Position numbers and translations under genes: made by a program. 64,000 bases of DNA from Mariniflexile maritimum (GTDB lineage Bacteria; Bacteroidota; Bacteroidia; Flavobacteriales; Flavobacteriaceae), in assembly GCF_009746565.1 (NCBI RefSeq), contig NZ_WRPN01000001.1, positions 310,001 through 374,000 of the forward strand, read 5' to 3'. Shown piece by piece: positions 28,163 through 39,347 of the stretch (position 1 is its first letter; every line of letters starts with the position of its first letter). The notes beneath the pieces were generated by a model. It ran no database searches, was not told the DNA's origin, and was given only the letters and a program-made list of their open reading frames with translations.

Positions 28163-28966
28163 ATGAATAAAGTCGTTTTAATTACCGGTGGTTCTTCGGG
28201 TATTGGAAAATCTATTGGTGAGTTTCTTACCGAAAAAGGTTTTATAGTGTATGGCACCAGCAGAAACCCTGAACGTTATACAGAAAGTAAGTTTTCAATT
28301 TTGCAATTGGACGTAAAAAAAATGGAAACCATCCAGCAAACCATAACTACTATTATCAAAAAAGAAGGCAAACTGGATGTGCTAATAAACAATGCAGGTG
28401 CGGGCATAACGGGTGCCATTGAGGAAATTCCTGAAAGCGAGATTAAGGCGAACTTCGATACGAATTTTTTTGGCCCCATAAACGTTATCAAAGCATTGTT
28501 GCCACAAATGCGAAAGCAACAATCGGGGTTGATTATCAATATTACATCTATTGCCGGTTATATGGGCTTGCCGTATCGCGGTATTTATAGTGCCAGCAAA
28601 GGCGCTTTGGAACTTTTAACCGAAGCGTTCAGGATGGAATTAAAGGACTTTAATATAAAAATGACCAACATAGCCCCGGGTGATTTTGCCACCAATATTG
28701 CGGCAGGCAGGTACCATGCGCCGCTTCTGGAAAATTCACCTTATAAAAAACCTTACGGCAATACTTTGGAATTAATGAACGCCCACGTAGATAGTGGCAG
28801 CGACCCCAATTTAATGGCACGGGCCGTTTTAAAGGTTATAAACACAAAAAACCCAAAACCGCATTATAAAGTGGGTGCGTTTATGCAGAAATTTTCAATT
28901 GTGCTGAAACGTGTTTTACCCGATACCGTTTATGAAAAGATGCTTATGAAGCATTACAAATTATAA
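28163..28966 (+). CDS. Short-chain dehydrogenase/reductase (SDR) family oxidoreductase
   Basis: This 267-residue classical SDR has an N-terminal TGGSSGIGKS dinucleotide loop (TGxxxGIG), a NNAGAG motif, the catalytic Ser in INITSIAG, and YSASKGA (YxxxK). An IAPGDFAT block follows the active site. The family reduces or oxidises alcohols, ketones or sugars with NAD(P)H; the substrate is not deducible. The C-terminal helix (QKFSIVLKRVLPDTVYEKML) is amphipathic, as in membrane-associated members. The stop abuts the stop of the convergent thioredoxin-fold gene, with no intergenic space. Confidence 0.9.
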   Translation: MNKVVLITGGSSGIGKSIGEFLTEKGFIVYGTSRNPERYTESKFSILQLDVKKMETIQQTITTIIKKEGKLDVLINNAGAGITGAIEEIPESEIKANFDTNFFGPINVIKALLPQMRKQQSGLIINITSIAGYMGLPYRGIYSASKGALELLTEAFRMELKDFNIKMTNIAPGDFATNIAAGRYHAPLLENSPYKKPYGNTLELMNAHVDSGSDPNLMARAVLKVINTKNPKPHYKVGAFMQKFSIVLKRVLPDTVYEKMLMKHYKL

Positions 28967-30391
28967 TTATTTTCGGTTGATGGCTCCCAGAAGCTGCTCT
29001 TCAAAAACACGTGAAAAAATATTACTATTGTTGTAAACTATCTTTTTGTTTTTATCAACAATAATGGTTTTTGTAATGGGTTGAAGTGCAAGTGTTTCCA
29101 TGGCTTCCTTTGGGGTTTTAAACTGATATTCATTTGTGGTGGCAAAACGGTTTTTCCTTAACGATTGTTTTGGGTTTTCCGTGTTGGATTCATCCACGTT
29201 TACAACAATAAAAGTAACTTCTGGATATTTTGCCTTCAATTCGTTTAGTTTATAATGGCTTTCCTTAAAATGGTCATAATAGGCATGCGACCAAAAACAG
29301 ATAACCGTAGGGGTATTGATTAAGGTGTTGATGCTGAATTCGTTGTTGTTATAATCAACCAGTTTAATATCAGGCAATAAGGCACCTGCTTTTAAATTGT
29401 TTAATGAAGCTTCATAGCGTTTAATGGCAGTTTTATCGTTTTCGTTGCTGCTTTTCTGCAAAAACGAATTTAAAATTTTGGTATTGCCTTCATGATCGGA
29501 ACTTTTAAACAGGTATTTGGTGGTAAAATGGTATAGCAAATCGTTTTTAATGGTCTTGTTTTTTACCAAACTGTCAATTAAACGCAAGCGGTCTAAATTA
29601 TAGCATAAGGAATTCCAGTTAAAAGATTCGTTTGCATGATGGTGCAAATGGTTTTTCAGGGACAGGTTGTTAACGCTGTATCTTAAAAACGAATTATAGT
29701 AATGTATGTCTTTTAAAAACGTGTCGTTGTAATTTATTTCTTTTCTATAATCATAAAAATTGCTTGGTAGCGATTTAATAATGTCGCTTTTATTACCGCC
29801 ATGGTGCACAAAAGGATACACTTCCTTGCTGGAATAATAGCTAAAATCAATGTTTGCCAATGCTAATTTTTCAAATAGTTCAGAGGCACCATATTTAACT
29901 TTATGCTCATTGAATTTTTTTAATTTGAAATCTTTAATAGAGTCAATCCGTTTTTCGTAGGTATCGGGTTTTAATTGGCAGAGTTTGAAAATTTTGTTTT
30001 CCTGAATTTCGTTTTCCAAAAATTCGGTAATTAGGTAATTGTTTTTTTTGTCGCCATTACCGGTAAAAACCAGTGATTCGTCAAATTCCAAAGTGTTTAG
30101 TCTAAAAATGATGCTGTCGCGAGGTTCCAGCAAAACCACTTGCATTTCGCCACCGTTGTAAAAGGAGTAAAGCCCTGGCGCTAAATTGTTTAATTTATAA
30201 ATAAACCTATTTTTATTATCAAGCTTGATGGTGTCAATCAGTTTGTCGGCTTTTAATAATACCACAAAATTGGTATAAGGATTGATGATTTCGCCCCCTA
30301 GGTAAGCAAAATTTTCCTCACCGGTGTTTGCGTCTTTTTTACAATTAAAAAGCGTTAAGATAAAAATCAAGCCGAAATAATGTAATTTCAT
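28967..30391 (-). CDS. TlpA-like lipoprotein with cysteine-less thioredoxin fold
   Basis: The 474-residue protein has a lipoprotein signal (ILTLFNCKKD). Residues 25-120 form a beta-rich DUF4369-like domain (LGGEIINPYTNFVVLLK), then a helical middle region, and from about 335 a thioredoxin-like domain (LLPDIKLVDYNNNEFSINTL). Where TlpA/ResA proteins have WCxxC, this one has W367-S-H-A-Y (CFWSHAYYDH), so both redox cysteines are absent. The fold is complete, with a cis-Pro-like ITKTIIVD region. It may act as a binding or chaperone-type protein rather than a reductase. It is transcribed alone, with a 383-nt region upstream. Confidence 0.8.
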   Translation of the reverse strand: MKLHYFGLIFILTLFNCKKDANTGEENFAYLGGEIINPYTNFVVLLKADKLIDTIKLDNKNRFIYKLNNLAPGLYSFYNGGEMQVVLLEPRDSIIFRLNTLEFDESLVFTGNGDKKNNYLITEFLENEIQENKIFKLCQLKPDTYEKRIDSIKDFKLKKFNEHKVKYGASELFEKLALANIDFSYYSSKEVYPFVHHGGNKSDIIKSLPSNFYDYRKEINYNDTFLKDIHYYNSFLRYSVNNLSLKNHLHHHANESFNWNSLCYNLDRLRLIDSLVKNKTIKNDLLYHFTTKYLFKSSDHEGNTKILNSFLQKSSNENDKTAIKRYEASLNNLKAGALLPDIKLVDYNNNEFSINTLINTPTVICFWSHAYYDHFKESHYKLNELKAKYPEVTFIVVNVDESNTENPKQSLRKNRFATTNEYQFKTPKEAMETLALQPITKTIIVDKNKKIVYNNSNIFSRVFEEQLLGAINRK

Positions 30392-32403
<2,012 letters not shown>

Positions 32404-32423
32404 ACAGCAACAATAAAGTAATT

Positions 32424-32452
32424 GACAGATGGCTTCGTTCCTCGCAATGACG
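32424..32452. repeat. Interspersed-repeat-like element in the ABC-F / DUF2007 gap
   Basis: The 58-nt gap between the convergent genes contains a stretch centred on GGCTTCGTTCCTCGCAATGA, which resembles a mobile repeat sequence (GCTTCGTTCCTCGCAATGACG) I recall as widely scattered in bacterial intergenic DNA. A single copy is seen here. Confidence 0.45.
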
Positions 32453-32461
32453 CATAAAGAC

Positions 32462-32698
32462 TTACAATTGTAAATCCTTTTTTATGTTTTCTATAACCAT
32501 GTTGGCGGTTACAAATTCGTCTTTATTAATGTAAATTTCCTGTTCCCCTTGAATCGATGCGCCAAATCCTGCCAACCTACCAGATTCACTTTCGTCCTTA
32601 ATAACGGGGTTTATACCATTGTTTTGTAGTTCCTGTACCATTCGCTGTACAATTATAAAATTGCCAGTAAATATTTTAATATAGTTTGTATCATTCAT
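32462..32698 (-). CDS. DUF2007 domain protein
   Basis: This 78-residue protein comprises one DUF2007 (putative signal-transducing, PII-like) domain: a strand (YIKIFTGN), a helix (IVQRMVQELQNNGI), a GFG loop, then EIYINKDEFVTANMVIENI. The family is cytoplasmic, with unknown ligand. It lies downstream of pheT on the same strand but is separated from it by the palindromic terminator at 32746, although its own coding start lies at 32698, before that terminator in sequence order. It is likely a separate unit with its own promoter. Confidence 0.85.
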   Translation of the reverse strand: MNDTNYIKIFTGNFIIVQRMVQELQNNGINPVIKDESESGRLAGFGASIQGEQEIYINKDEFVTANMVIENIKKDLQL

Positions 32699-32745
32699 GG
32701 CATTGTGTGTTTGTGTTTACTTAAAGATAAAGTATTTTAAATAGA

Positions 32746-32769
32746 AAAAGTCGGCAATTGCCGACTTTT
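32746..32769 (-). terminator. Perfect palindromic terminator after pheT
   Basis: A 24-nt perfect palindrome (AAAAGTCGGCAA/TTGCCGACTTTT) lies 20 nt downstream of the pheT stop. Read on the minus strand, a GC-rich stem is followed by a T-run. The symmetric A/T flanks could work in both directions, but only pheT ends here. Confidence 0.85.
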
Positions 32770-32788
32770 AACATTTTAGGTTGAAAAA

Positions 32789-35215
32789 TTAGCGCAATTC
32801 CGCACCTAATTCTTTTTCAAAATTAGATTGTAGATTACTCATAATTTTATCAATTTGTTTATCTGTTAATGTTTTGTTTTCATCTTGAAGCGTAAACCCA
32901 ACGGCATAGCTTTTTTTACCTTCGGGTAAATTTTTGCCTTGGTACACATCAAACAAATTCACGCTTTTTAAAAGTTGTTTTTCACTCTGTTTGGCGAGTT
33001 TATAAATCGATTCAAAGGTTACGTTGTCATCAATCAATAAGGCAAAATCGCGACGTACCTCTTGATATTTCGAAATGGCCTTAAAACCAACTTTTTGTTG
33101 TTTTACAAGTTCTAAAATAGCATCCCAGTTAAAATCGGCAAATAATACATCTTGTGAAATATCAAAATGTTTTAATATGGGTTTTTTTATAAGTCCGAAA
33201 TCAACCAATTTATACTTTGCAGCAACCAAGCTTATTCCTTCGCTAAACAGGTCGTTTTCAATGGGCATTTCATTAAACCTCGAAATACCTAAACGTTCCA
33301 AAAGACTCATTATGGTGCCTTTCAAAAAGAAAAAATCACTCTTGTTATGGGGCACGTTCCAATTTTCTTGATGTTGGTTTCCGGTTACAAACAACGACAA
33401 ATGCTTGAACTCTTCACGGGAATTCGTGTAACCGTGGTAGGTTTTGCCAAATTCAAATAATTTTAAATCGGAGCGCCTTCTATTGATGTTGAACGCAACG
33501 GCCTCCAATCCTGAAAACACCAACGATTGGCGTAAAACCGATAAATCGCCACTTAAAGGGTTAAGAATGTTTATGTTGTGCTCTTCTTTCAAGTGCTCGC
33601 TTAGCGCTGTGTAGCTTGGTGTTGTTAACGAATTGGAAAGAATTTCAAAGAAACCTTGAGCAGCTAGTTGGCTACCAATAATGTTCTGGATTTTATGGTC
33701 TTCAAATTTTGATGAACTTGAAATGGACGCATTAATTTTTTCGGTGGTTTGTATGTTGTTATAGCCATACACACGTAAAATTTCCTCAATCACATCGGCT
33801 TCCCGCAACACGTCGTTTCTGTAGGATGGTATGGTTAATCCCAACCCCGTTTCGGTAACGTTATTGATTTTAATATCCAAGGAAGTTAAAATGCGTTTGA
33901 TGGTTTCCTTCGGAATTTCCTCACCAATCAATTTGGACGCATTTTCAAAACTTAAACGCACTTGAAAATCTTCAATTTTTTTCGGATAAATGTCAATAAG
34001 CTCACTGCTTATTTCACCGCCTGCAATGTCCTTAATCAAGATGGCGGCCCGTTTTAAAGCATATTCTGTGATGTTGGGGTCGATTCCACGTTCAAAACGA
34101 AAGGAAGCATCGGTATTTAACCCATGTCTTTTAGCCGATTTACGAACCGAAACGGGATTAAAATAAGCACATTCCAAGAAAATACTGGTGGTTTTTTCTG
34201 AAACCCCCGAATGGATGCCACCAAAAACCCCTGCGATGCACATGGGTTTTTCAGTATCGCAAATCATTAGGTCATCTTCATGCAAGCTACGTTCAATACC
34301 ATCTAAGGTGATGAATTTAGTGCCCGAAGATACCGTTTTAACCTCTATTTTATTCCCCGAAATTTTAGCGGCATCAAACGCATGAAGCGGTTGCCCCATA
34401 TCGTGAAGCACATAATTGGTAGCATCTACAATATTGTTAATGGGTTTTAAACCAATGGCTTTAAGGCGATTTTGCAGCCACTTGGGCGATTTTTTTACCG
34501 TTATTCCCGAAATGGTAAGTCCGCAATAGCGCGGTGCCAATTCTTTGTTTTTAACCTCCACATCTATTTTTAGGGTACGGTTGTCCACGTGAAAGGCACT
34601 CACCGATGGCGTAATAAACTCCAAATGAATGTCCTTTTGTACTAAACCCGCCCTTAAATCGCGGGCAGTACCCAGGTGGCTCATGGCATCGGCACGGTTG
34701 GGTGTTAGGCCAATTTCGAATACAAAATCGTTTTCAACTTCAAAAATGTTGGCAACGGGTGTTCCTACTTTTAAGTTTGCATCCAATACCATGATGCCGT
34801 CGTACGATGTACCTAGACCAAGTTCGTCTTCGGCGCAAATCATACCATGGCTTTCCTCGCCTCTAATTTTTCCTTTTTTTATCGTCCATGGCTCACCAGT
34901 TTCGGTATATAGGGTGGTGCCGATGGTGGCCACAGGAACTTTTTGACCAAGAGCCACATTGGGTGCGCCGCACACAATTTGTAAGGGCGTACCTTCACCA
35001 ATGTTTACCGTGGTTATTTTTAATTTATCGGCGTTTGGGTGCTGTATGCAGGTTAATACTTCGCCAATAACAACGCCTTCGAGTCCGCCCTTAACCGATT
35101 GGTAGGTTTCTATGCCTTCAACTTCTAAGCCTAAATCGGTAAGTAGTTCGCTGGTTTGTTCGGGTGTCCAATCAATTTTAATGAATTGTTTTAACCAATT
35201 GTATGAAATCGTCAT
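32789..35215 (-). CDS. pheT: Phenylalanine--tRNA ligase beta subunit
   Basis: The 808-residue protein has the full domain order of bacterial PheT. An N-terminal EMAP/tRNA-binding OB fold (residues 40-155, VVIGEVLTCIQHPNADKL) is followed by the B3/B4 editing domain (about 210-380), the B5 DNA-binding-like domain (about 405-475), the catalytic-like core, and the C-terminal anticodon-binding FDX-ACB domain (from about 715, YQEVRRDFALLIDD). It forms the alpha2beta2 enzyme with PheS, which is not encoded in this window. Length is normal, and a promoter lies just upstream on the minus strand. Confidence 0.97.
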   Translation of the reverse strand: MTISYNWLKQFIKIDWTPEQTSELLTDLGLEVEGIETYQSVKGGLEGVVIGEVLTCIQHPNADKLKITTVNIGEGTPLQIVCGAPNVALGQKVPVATIGTTLYTETGEPWTIKKGKIRGEESHGMICAEDELGLGTSYDGIMVLDANLKVGTPVANIFEVENDFVFEIGLTPNRADAMSHLGTARDLRAGLVQKDIHLEFITPSVSAFHVDNRTLKIDVEVKNKELAPRYCGLTISGITVKKSPKWLQNRLKAIGLKPINNIVDATNYVLHDMGQPLHAFDAAKISGNKIEVKTVSSGTKFITLDGIERSLHEDDLMICDTEKPMCIAGVFGGIHSGVSEKTTSIFLECAYFNPVSVRKSAKRHGLNTDASFRFERGIDPNITEYALKRAAILIKDIAGGEISSELIDIYPKKIEDFQVRLSFENASKLIGEEIPKETIKRILTSLDIKINNVTETGLGLTIPSYRNDVLREADVIEEILRVYGYNNIQTTEKINASISSSSKFEDHKIQNIIGSQLAAQGFFEILSNSLTTPSYTALSEHLKEEHNINILNPLSGDLSVLRQSLVFSGLEAVAFNINRRRSDLKLFEFGKTYHGYTNSREEFKHLSLFVTGNQHQENWNVPHNKSDFFFLKGTIMSLLERLGISRFNEMPIENDLFSEGISLVAAKYKLVDFGLIKKPILKHFDISQDVLFADFNWDAILELVKQQKVGFKAISKYQEVRRDFALLIDDNVTFESIYKLAKQSEKQLLKSVNLFDVYQGKNLPEGKKSYAVGFTLQDENKTLTDKQIDKIMSNLQSNFEKELGAELR

Positions 35216-35238
35216 AAATCATTTCTGTTTTGAGGGTG

Positions 35239-35268
35239 TAAAGATAAAATATTGGCGTTAGCAATCAA
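35239..35268 (-). promoter_or_regulatory. Putative promoter of pheT
   Basis: On the minus strand TTG (35266-35268 complement), a 19-nt spacer and TATCTTTA (35239-35246 complement) match the Bacteroidota consensus at all but the last base. The spacing to the ATG at 35215 gives a leader of about 20 nt. Confidence 0.5.
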
Positions 35269-35448
35269 ACAATGCGTTGTAAATTGTGGGTTGGGAAATG
35301 ATTATTTTTTTTGCGATTTTTGGGAAATGCGCGCTTTTTAAGAGTCTTAAATTGGCGATGAAACAAATTTATAATTGCTAATTTTAAATTTTGAAAAGAA
35401 ATTGGATAGAACCTTTAGCAATACCTAAAATATCGTATCAAGGTGTTT

Positions 35449-37074
35449 TTATGAAAAACGCTTTTTTTCGCTGTATTCATCAATTAATATTTTGTCTATT
35501 TTATTTATTATTTCATCTCCATTTTTATTGTCAAGAATTAAACTTTTGTATTCCTTGTACAGTTTTAAAATATGATTTGATGTCTGTTTGTCAAGTAATC
35601 CTAAATCAAGCATCATTCCTTTATTAAGGTCGTTAGGTTCAAATTTTTGTAGTCCGTTACCATACTGTCGACTGTTGTCTTCAAAAATTTGTTTAGCAGT
35701 ATCTGTTAATAGATAAGCGAAAAGTAAATCAATATCAATTTCAGAAAACAAACTTGTTTGTTTTGGATAAATGCAGTGGTATGAAGTTAAGTTAGAAATA
35801 TTAGCTTCATTTCTAATAAACCGCAAACCTGACCGATTGAAAACAGAAACCCAAATTGGTGCAGGTTTTCTATTTTCTAATGAATACCAAGGAGTTCTAC
35901 TTGCAGTAAGAAAGCGTTTATTTATCTCTTCACTTTCACCTTTTTGGATATATGAACTTATATTTTTATCAGTTGAATTTTGAGCGTTAAAAAGAAAAAC
36001 AGATTTGTTACTTTTCTTTAATTCTTCAAAATCTTGTTTAGTGAAAAATGATGTTTTGGCATCTTTTGCACTGCAAATACAAGGTAATAAATATTGTTCG
36101 TCAATATTAAATTCCTTGGCTTTTGAAAGATTAAAAGTAAAATATTCATTAGAACCTGTTGCAATGCCACGAACTACTTTTGCATAAGTCGAAAATGGAA
36201 CAAGATTTTTAAATTTAATGCTATTTTGCTTTTGATAGTAAGCTTTCCATTTAATCTCTGGATTTAATTCAGTAAAACTATATGTCTGTTCTGTTTCTGA
36301 AAGGTTAGGATATTTATTGATTATTTCATCTATCTTACTTAAATCTTGTAATGAATGGATATTACTAAACTGAACTTTATCTTTTAAATTGTCATTTGCA
36401 CAAAGTATAATTGATGCAGTTGTTAAAGCGTCATCAAATACGTTTTCTTCAAAGTCAATTACAATAATATGTCTTAATGTTTTACTTTTTATTAAATAAG
36501 TTTTTACCAATTTTCCGTAATCAGAATTCAAAAATTCCGAAGGAATTATATAGGCACAACGTCCATTTTTACTTAATTGATGAATTGATTTTAATAAAAA
36601 TAGTGTGTAAAGGTTTGTAAAGCCATTCAACTTACATTTAAGATTAGTTTCAATTTCTTTTAAAATATTTTTATTGTCGTAATCGTGAAATTTAAAGTAG
36701 GGCGGATTACAAATAATCCCATCATATTTGTTTTTCCAATCATTGTACATATAATCTTGTAACTGAAGATTTACATTTTCAAAATCATCAAAATATTCTT
36801 TTGCATTTCCAAGAATAATTTCATCTACTTCAAAACCTTTTATATTGATTTTTTTTTGTTGGTTTAATATAGCTCTTGAAAAAACACCAAGACCAAAAGC
36901 TGGTTCAAGAACCGTTTCCAATTGTTTGTTACCTAAAATCCATTTAGCCATTGCGTTAGCAATAGGAAAAGGTGTAAAAAATTGTGCAAATTTTTTACGA
37001 TGCTCTAAAGAAATTGATTTTGAGTAATCACTTTCAATGGAATTATTAACAATATGTTCCGTTGTTTCTATCAT
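35449..37074 (-). CDS. Type II N6-adenine DNA methyltransferase, AccI/TaqI-like
   Basis: The 541-residue protein has the gamma-class adenine methylase layout. HRKKFAQFFTPFPIANAMA begins the first motif, LEPAFGLGVFSRAIL is the AdoMet-binding motif I (DPAxGxG-like), and DGIICNPPYFKF is motif IV (NPPY) for N6-adenine. A C-terminal target recognition region of about 300 residues follows. Its length agrees with what I recall for M.AccI. The start ATG at 37074 overlaps the stop of the upstream nuclease gene by one base (TAATG), so the pair is translationally coupled. Base composition is more AT-rich than in neighbours, with long A/T runs, consistent with horizontal acquisition. Confidence 0.9.
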   Translation of the reverse strand: MIETTEHIVNNSIESDYSKSISLEHRKKFAQFFTPFPIANAMAKWILGNKQLETVLEPAFGLGVFSRAILNQQKKINIKGFEVDEIILGNAKEYFDDFENVNLQLQDYMYNDWKNKYDGIICNPPYFKFHDYDNKNILKEIETNLKCKLNGFTNLYTLFLLKSIHQLSKNGRCAYIIPSEFLNSDYGKLVKTYLIKSKTLRHIIVIDFEENVFDDALTTASIILCANDNLKDKVQFSNIHSLQDLSKIDEIINKYPNLSETEQTYSFTELNPEIKWKAYYQKQNSIKFKNLVPFSTYAKVVRGIATGSNEYFTFNLSKAKEFNIDEQYLLPCICSAKDAKTSFFTKQDFEELKKSNKSVFLFNAQNSTDKNISSYIQKGESEEINKRFLTASRTPWYSLENRKPAPIWVSVFNRSGLRFIRNEANISNLTSYHCIYPKQTSLFSEIDIDLLFAYLLTDTAKQIFEDNSRQYGNGLQKFEPNDLNKGMMLDLGLLDKQTSNHILKLYKEYKSLILDNKNGDEIINKIDKILIDEYSEKKRFS

Positions 37075-38174
37075 TAAAATTCAGCTTCTTTTATTCCTAA
37101 AATATTTCGTAAATTATCTAAATCAAGATATGCAGTTCCTCCTTTAAATGTTACATAAAACAATAAACGACCTCTGTCCATTTCTTTTCTGATGCTTTCG
37201 TGAGTTGGTTCATCAACCTTTGAAGCAATCGGATAACCAGTTTTTGAGTTGATTTTTATTGTTGTTTTATTTTGATTTTGCACATCTTTTTCAACCGAAA
37301 AAATTACGCCATCATTATCAGAATTGGAGATAATTGTTAGAATTTGTTCAAATGAAATACCAAATACCTTATCAAAAAATACTTGGAAATAAAAATGTGG
37401 TACATTGAATGTTTCTATCCATTTGTAAACAACTTTAATGTCTTCAACTTTTGGAGTTATTGAAAGATAGTCCCTTTTTTGAATTTCTTTTATAGCAACT
37501 TTTAATCTTTTGAATAAATTATTTACTTCTATAAGTCTTTCATTTGACCTCCAACCTGGAACTTTGAAATCAAAAATAGAAATAGTTTCAGGAGTTAATG
37601 TGTTTAATAAAGTAATGTATTTTGTTCTACTTGGATGTTCTAAAACATCTATAAATTCTGCTAGTATTATATCTCTAGTTTGAAAAGCAATTTCAGTGAA
37701 CTTTTGAGTTCTTATTTGCATTGCTTCTTCATATTTGTCAATTAAAAAAGCACTTGAACGAACTTCAATTCCAGCTATTGCTTTTTTTACATAATCTGTA
37801 ATATGATTATGTGGAATTTGGCTAATGTCAAATCCTAAATTATCGTCAAAATCAGATTTCTTAAAAATAAGTAAATCAGGTCGTTTTCCAATTGTGTCAA
37901 GTTCTGTTTGGAAATCTTGATAAAAAGTATCAAATCCATCTTCTCCAGCTACTAAATCATCAGATTTGCCATATTTTACTGCGGCAAAGTTTTTAGAATT
38001 TTCATTTATTGCTCTTGTGACAAGGTTTTCAGCCCAATCACCTTGTTCTTTATTTGTAATAAAGTTTGAAGATGCTTGTGTTGGTGTTCTTGCCAAATCT
38101 CTTGGTTGTTCAAAGTCAACCAATTCAACAGGAACATTTTTAGTCAATTCTCTAATTCTGTCGTAATAAGTCAT
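37074..38174 (-). CDS. Probable type II restriction endonuclease, AccI family
   Basis: The 366-residue protein is encoded directly before and overlapping the methylase gene, the normal pairing for a type II system. It contains GDWAENLV near the N-terminus, then RPDLLIFKK and, some 38 residues later, [10 protein letters not shown], which could form a PD...ExR active site. I recall AccI-family endonucleases (GT^MKAC) with this opening and this size, so recognition of GTMKAC is the working hypothesis. The methylase gene itself contains one such site (GTCGAC at 35667). No control-protein gene was seen; coupling of nuclease before methylase is notable. Confidence 0.7.
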   Translation of the reverse strand: MTYYDRIRELTKNVPVELVDFEQPRDLARTPTQASSNFITNKEQGDWAENLVTRAINENSKNFAAVKYGKSDDLVAGEDGFDTFYQDFQTELDTIGKRPDLLIFKKSDFDDNLGFDISQIPHNHITDYVKKAIAGIEVRSSAFLIDKYEEAMQIRTQKFTEIAFQTRDIILAEFIDVLEHPSRTKYITLLNTLTPETISIFDFKVPGWRSNERLIEVNNLFKRLKVAIKEIQKRDYLSITPKVEDIKVVYKWIETFNVPHFYFQVFFDKVFGISFEQILTIISNSDNDGVIFSVEKDVQNQNKTTIKINSKTGYPIASKVDEPTHESIRKEMDRGRLLFYVTFKGGTAYLDLDNLRNILGIKEAEF

Positions 38175-38203
38175 CTGCTTTTGTATAGTAAAATTTTGTT
38201 AAG

Positions 38204-38211
38204 CAAAGTTA
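38204..38211 (-). promoter_or_regulatory. -7 promoter box of the restriction-modification operon
   Basis: The minus strand reads TAACTTTG, a full match to TAnnTTTG, about 30 nt before the nuclease start. No clear TTG lies at the -33 distance. A host-type -7 box shows the system is expressible by Bacteroidota polymerase. Confidence 0.45.
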
Positions 38212-38357
38212 ATCTTTTTTGTTGGTTGATTATTTACCATCCTCACAAAACATAAAGGTTAACTATGTCCAATGAAATTTTATTCAATATTCTAAATAAA
38301 GGTATTTTTATGTAATTTCAACTAATTTCTTGATGTTGGCAAGCAATATTTAACAAT

Positions 38358-38828
38358 TCACAAGTTTTCCAACTTTAAATTAAAATCGTATTGTAGGTCT
38401 TCATGCAGGGTAGCTATTGTTTTTTTTGCTAAAAGCAATTGCCTTTCGTAAATATTCGTTAAGGTTACATTGTGCTTTATGGAAGGTTTAAAAGCTTTTA
38501 GTTTTAGGCAGAAGTAAATTAAAAGTGCTGCCTCGGTTTCTTTTTTTTGGGAATAGCGCGTGTATTTTTTTATGTTACGCAATATTTTACGAACACTTTT
38601 CTTTATATAGAAATAACTTGCTGTATTTATGGAGGCAAATTCTTCGTCTATATGTTTTTTTACGTTTTGGATGTATTCATCTTCATCGTGCGATTCAAAC
38701 AGCAAATAGGTGAGGAGTTCCTTATTTTCTTTTTTGAATTTGGAAAGTCGTAAACAGAGGTCTGCTAATTCGTCGTAGGATAAATGGGTTAGTTCCTTTT
38801 TTATTTCAACAATTGATGCTGTTTTCAA
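38358..38828 (-). CDS. Helical protein of unknown function
   Basis: This 156-residue protein is highly charged, with predicted helices throughout (LTHLSYDELADLCLRLSKFK; KKSVRKILRNIKKYTRYSQ) and no signal peptide or membrane segment. The core is basic, and the C-terminus reads LHEDLQYDFNLKLENL. It resembles small uncharacterised cytoplasmic proteins of flavobacteria, possibly nucleic-acid binding, though that is guesswork. It is on the same strand as its neighbours but separated by more than 100 nt on each side. Confidence 0.75.
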   Translation of the reverse strand: MKTASIVEIKKELTHLSYDELADLCLRLSKFKKENKELLTYLLFESHDEDEYIQNVKKHIDEEFASINTASYFYIKKSVRKILRNIKKYTRYSQKKETEAALLIYFCLKLKAFKPSIKHNVTLTNIYERQLLLAKKTIATLHEDLQYDFNLKLENL

Positions 38829-38946
38829 ACGGGTTAGTTTATTGATTTTCAGTAGTGAACATTAAAAAGTACAAATTGGCGCAAAGGCATCCTAGATTTG
38901 TTTTTTTTTTGGGGTTAGGAAACGATTACTAGTTCCTAAAAGCCAT

Positions 38947-39327
38947 TTATTTTTTATAACCATCAACCGAATATTTACCGGCACCTTGCAAAAATATAGC
39001 GATGAAAGCGATTAAATAAAGCAGTGCTTTTTCTTTCACATCAATGGGGTCGTTGGCATGTACCACGAATGCAGCCACAACCATGGTGATAATGGCGGGA
39101 ATTGAAGCGAGTTTGGTTTTAAAACCTATCAATATCAAAACAGGGGCAATCACTTCGCCAATTATGGTCAGCACTAAAGTTGTGGTTTCGCCTAGGCCAA
39201 GGGGGTCTGCGAATTTTATGGGACTTTCAAAAAGCATGTTAATTTTAGGAATTCCATGGGTAAGCATCATGCCCGCAAATCCAATTCTTAATATCAACAG
39301 GCTCCAGTCTGAAACATTTTTTTTCAT
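38947..39327 (-). CDS. DoxX family membrane protein
   Basis: The 126-residue protein has four hydrophobic segments and the DoxX pattern: LLILRIGFAGMMLTHGIPK at the start, a GEVIAPVLILIGFKTKLA central block, and ALLYLIAFIAIFLQGAGKYS at the end. The family is associated with quinone or thiosulfate redox chemistry, mostly uncharacterised. It starts 20 nt after the stop of the E1 dehydrogenase gene and may be co-transcribed. Confidence 0.9.
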   Translation of the reverse strand: MKKNVSDWSLLILRIGFAGMMLTHGIPKINMLFESPIKFADPLGLGETTTLVLTIIGEVIAPVLILIGFKTKLASIPAIITMVVAAFVVHANDPIDVKEKALLYLIAFIAIFLQGAGKYSVDGYKK

Positions 39328-39347
39328 AGCTTTATATCGTTAAAGTA

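Noticed and set aside
35391-35627. A 78-codon plus-strand frame at the end of the methylase gene
   Set aside because: It overlaps the C-terminal codons of the methylase on the opposite strand and looks like translated AT-rich shadow.
35449-38174. A phage-defence island with more genes
   Set aside because: Only the nuclease and methylase are present. The flanking genes (pheT, a small helical protein, DoxX, E1) are housekeeping or unknown, and no integrase or transposase was found.
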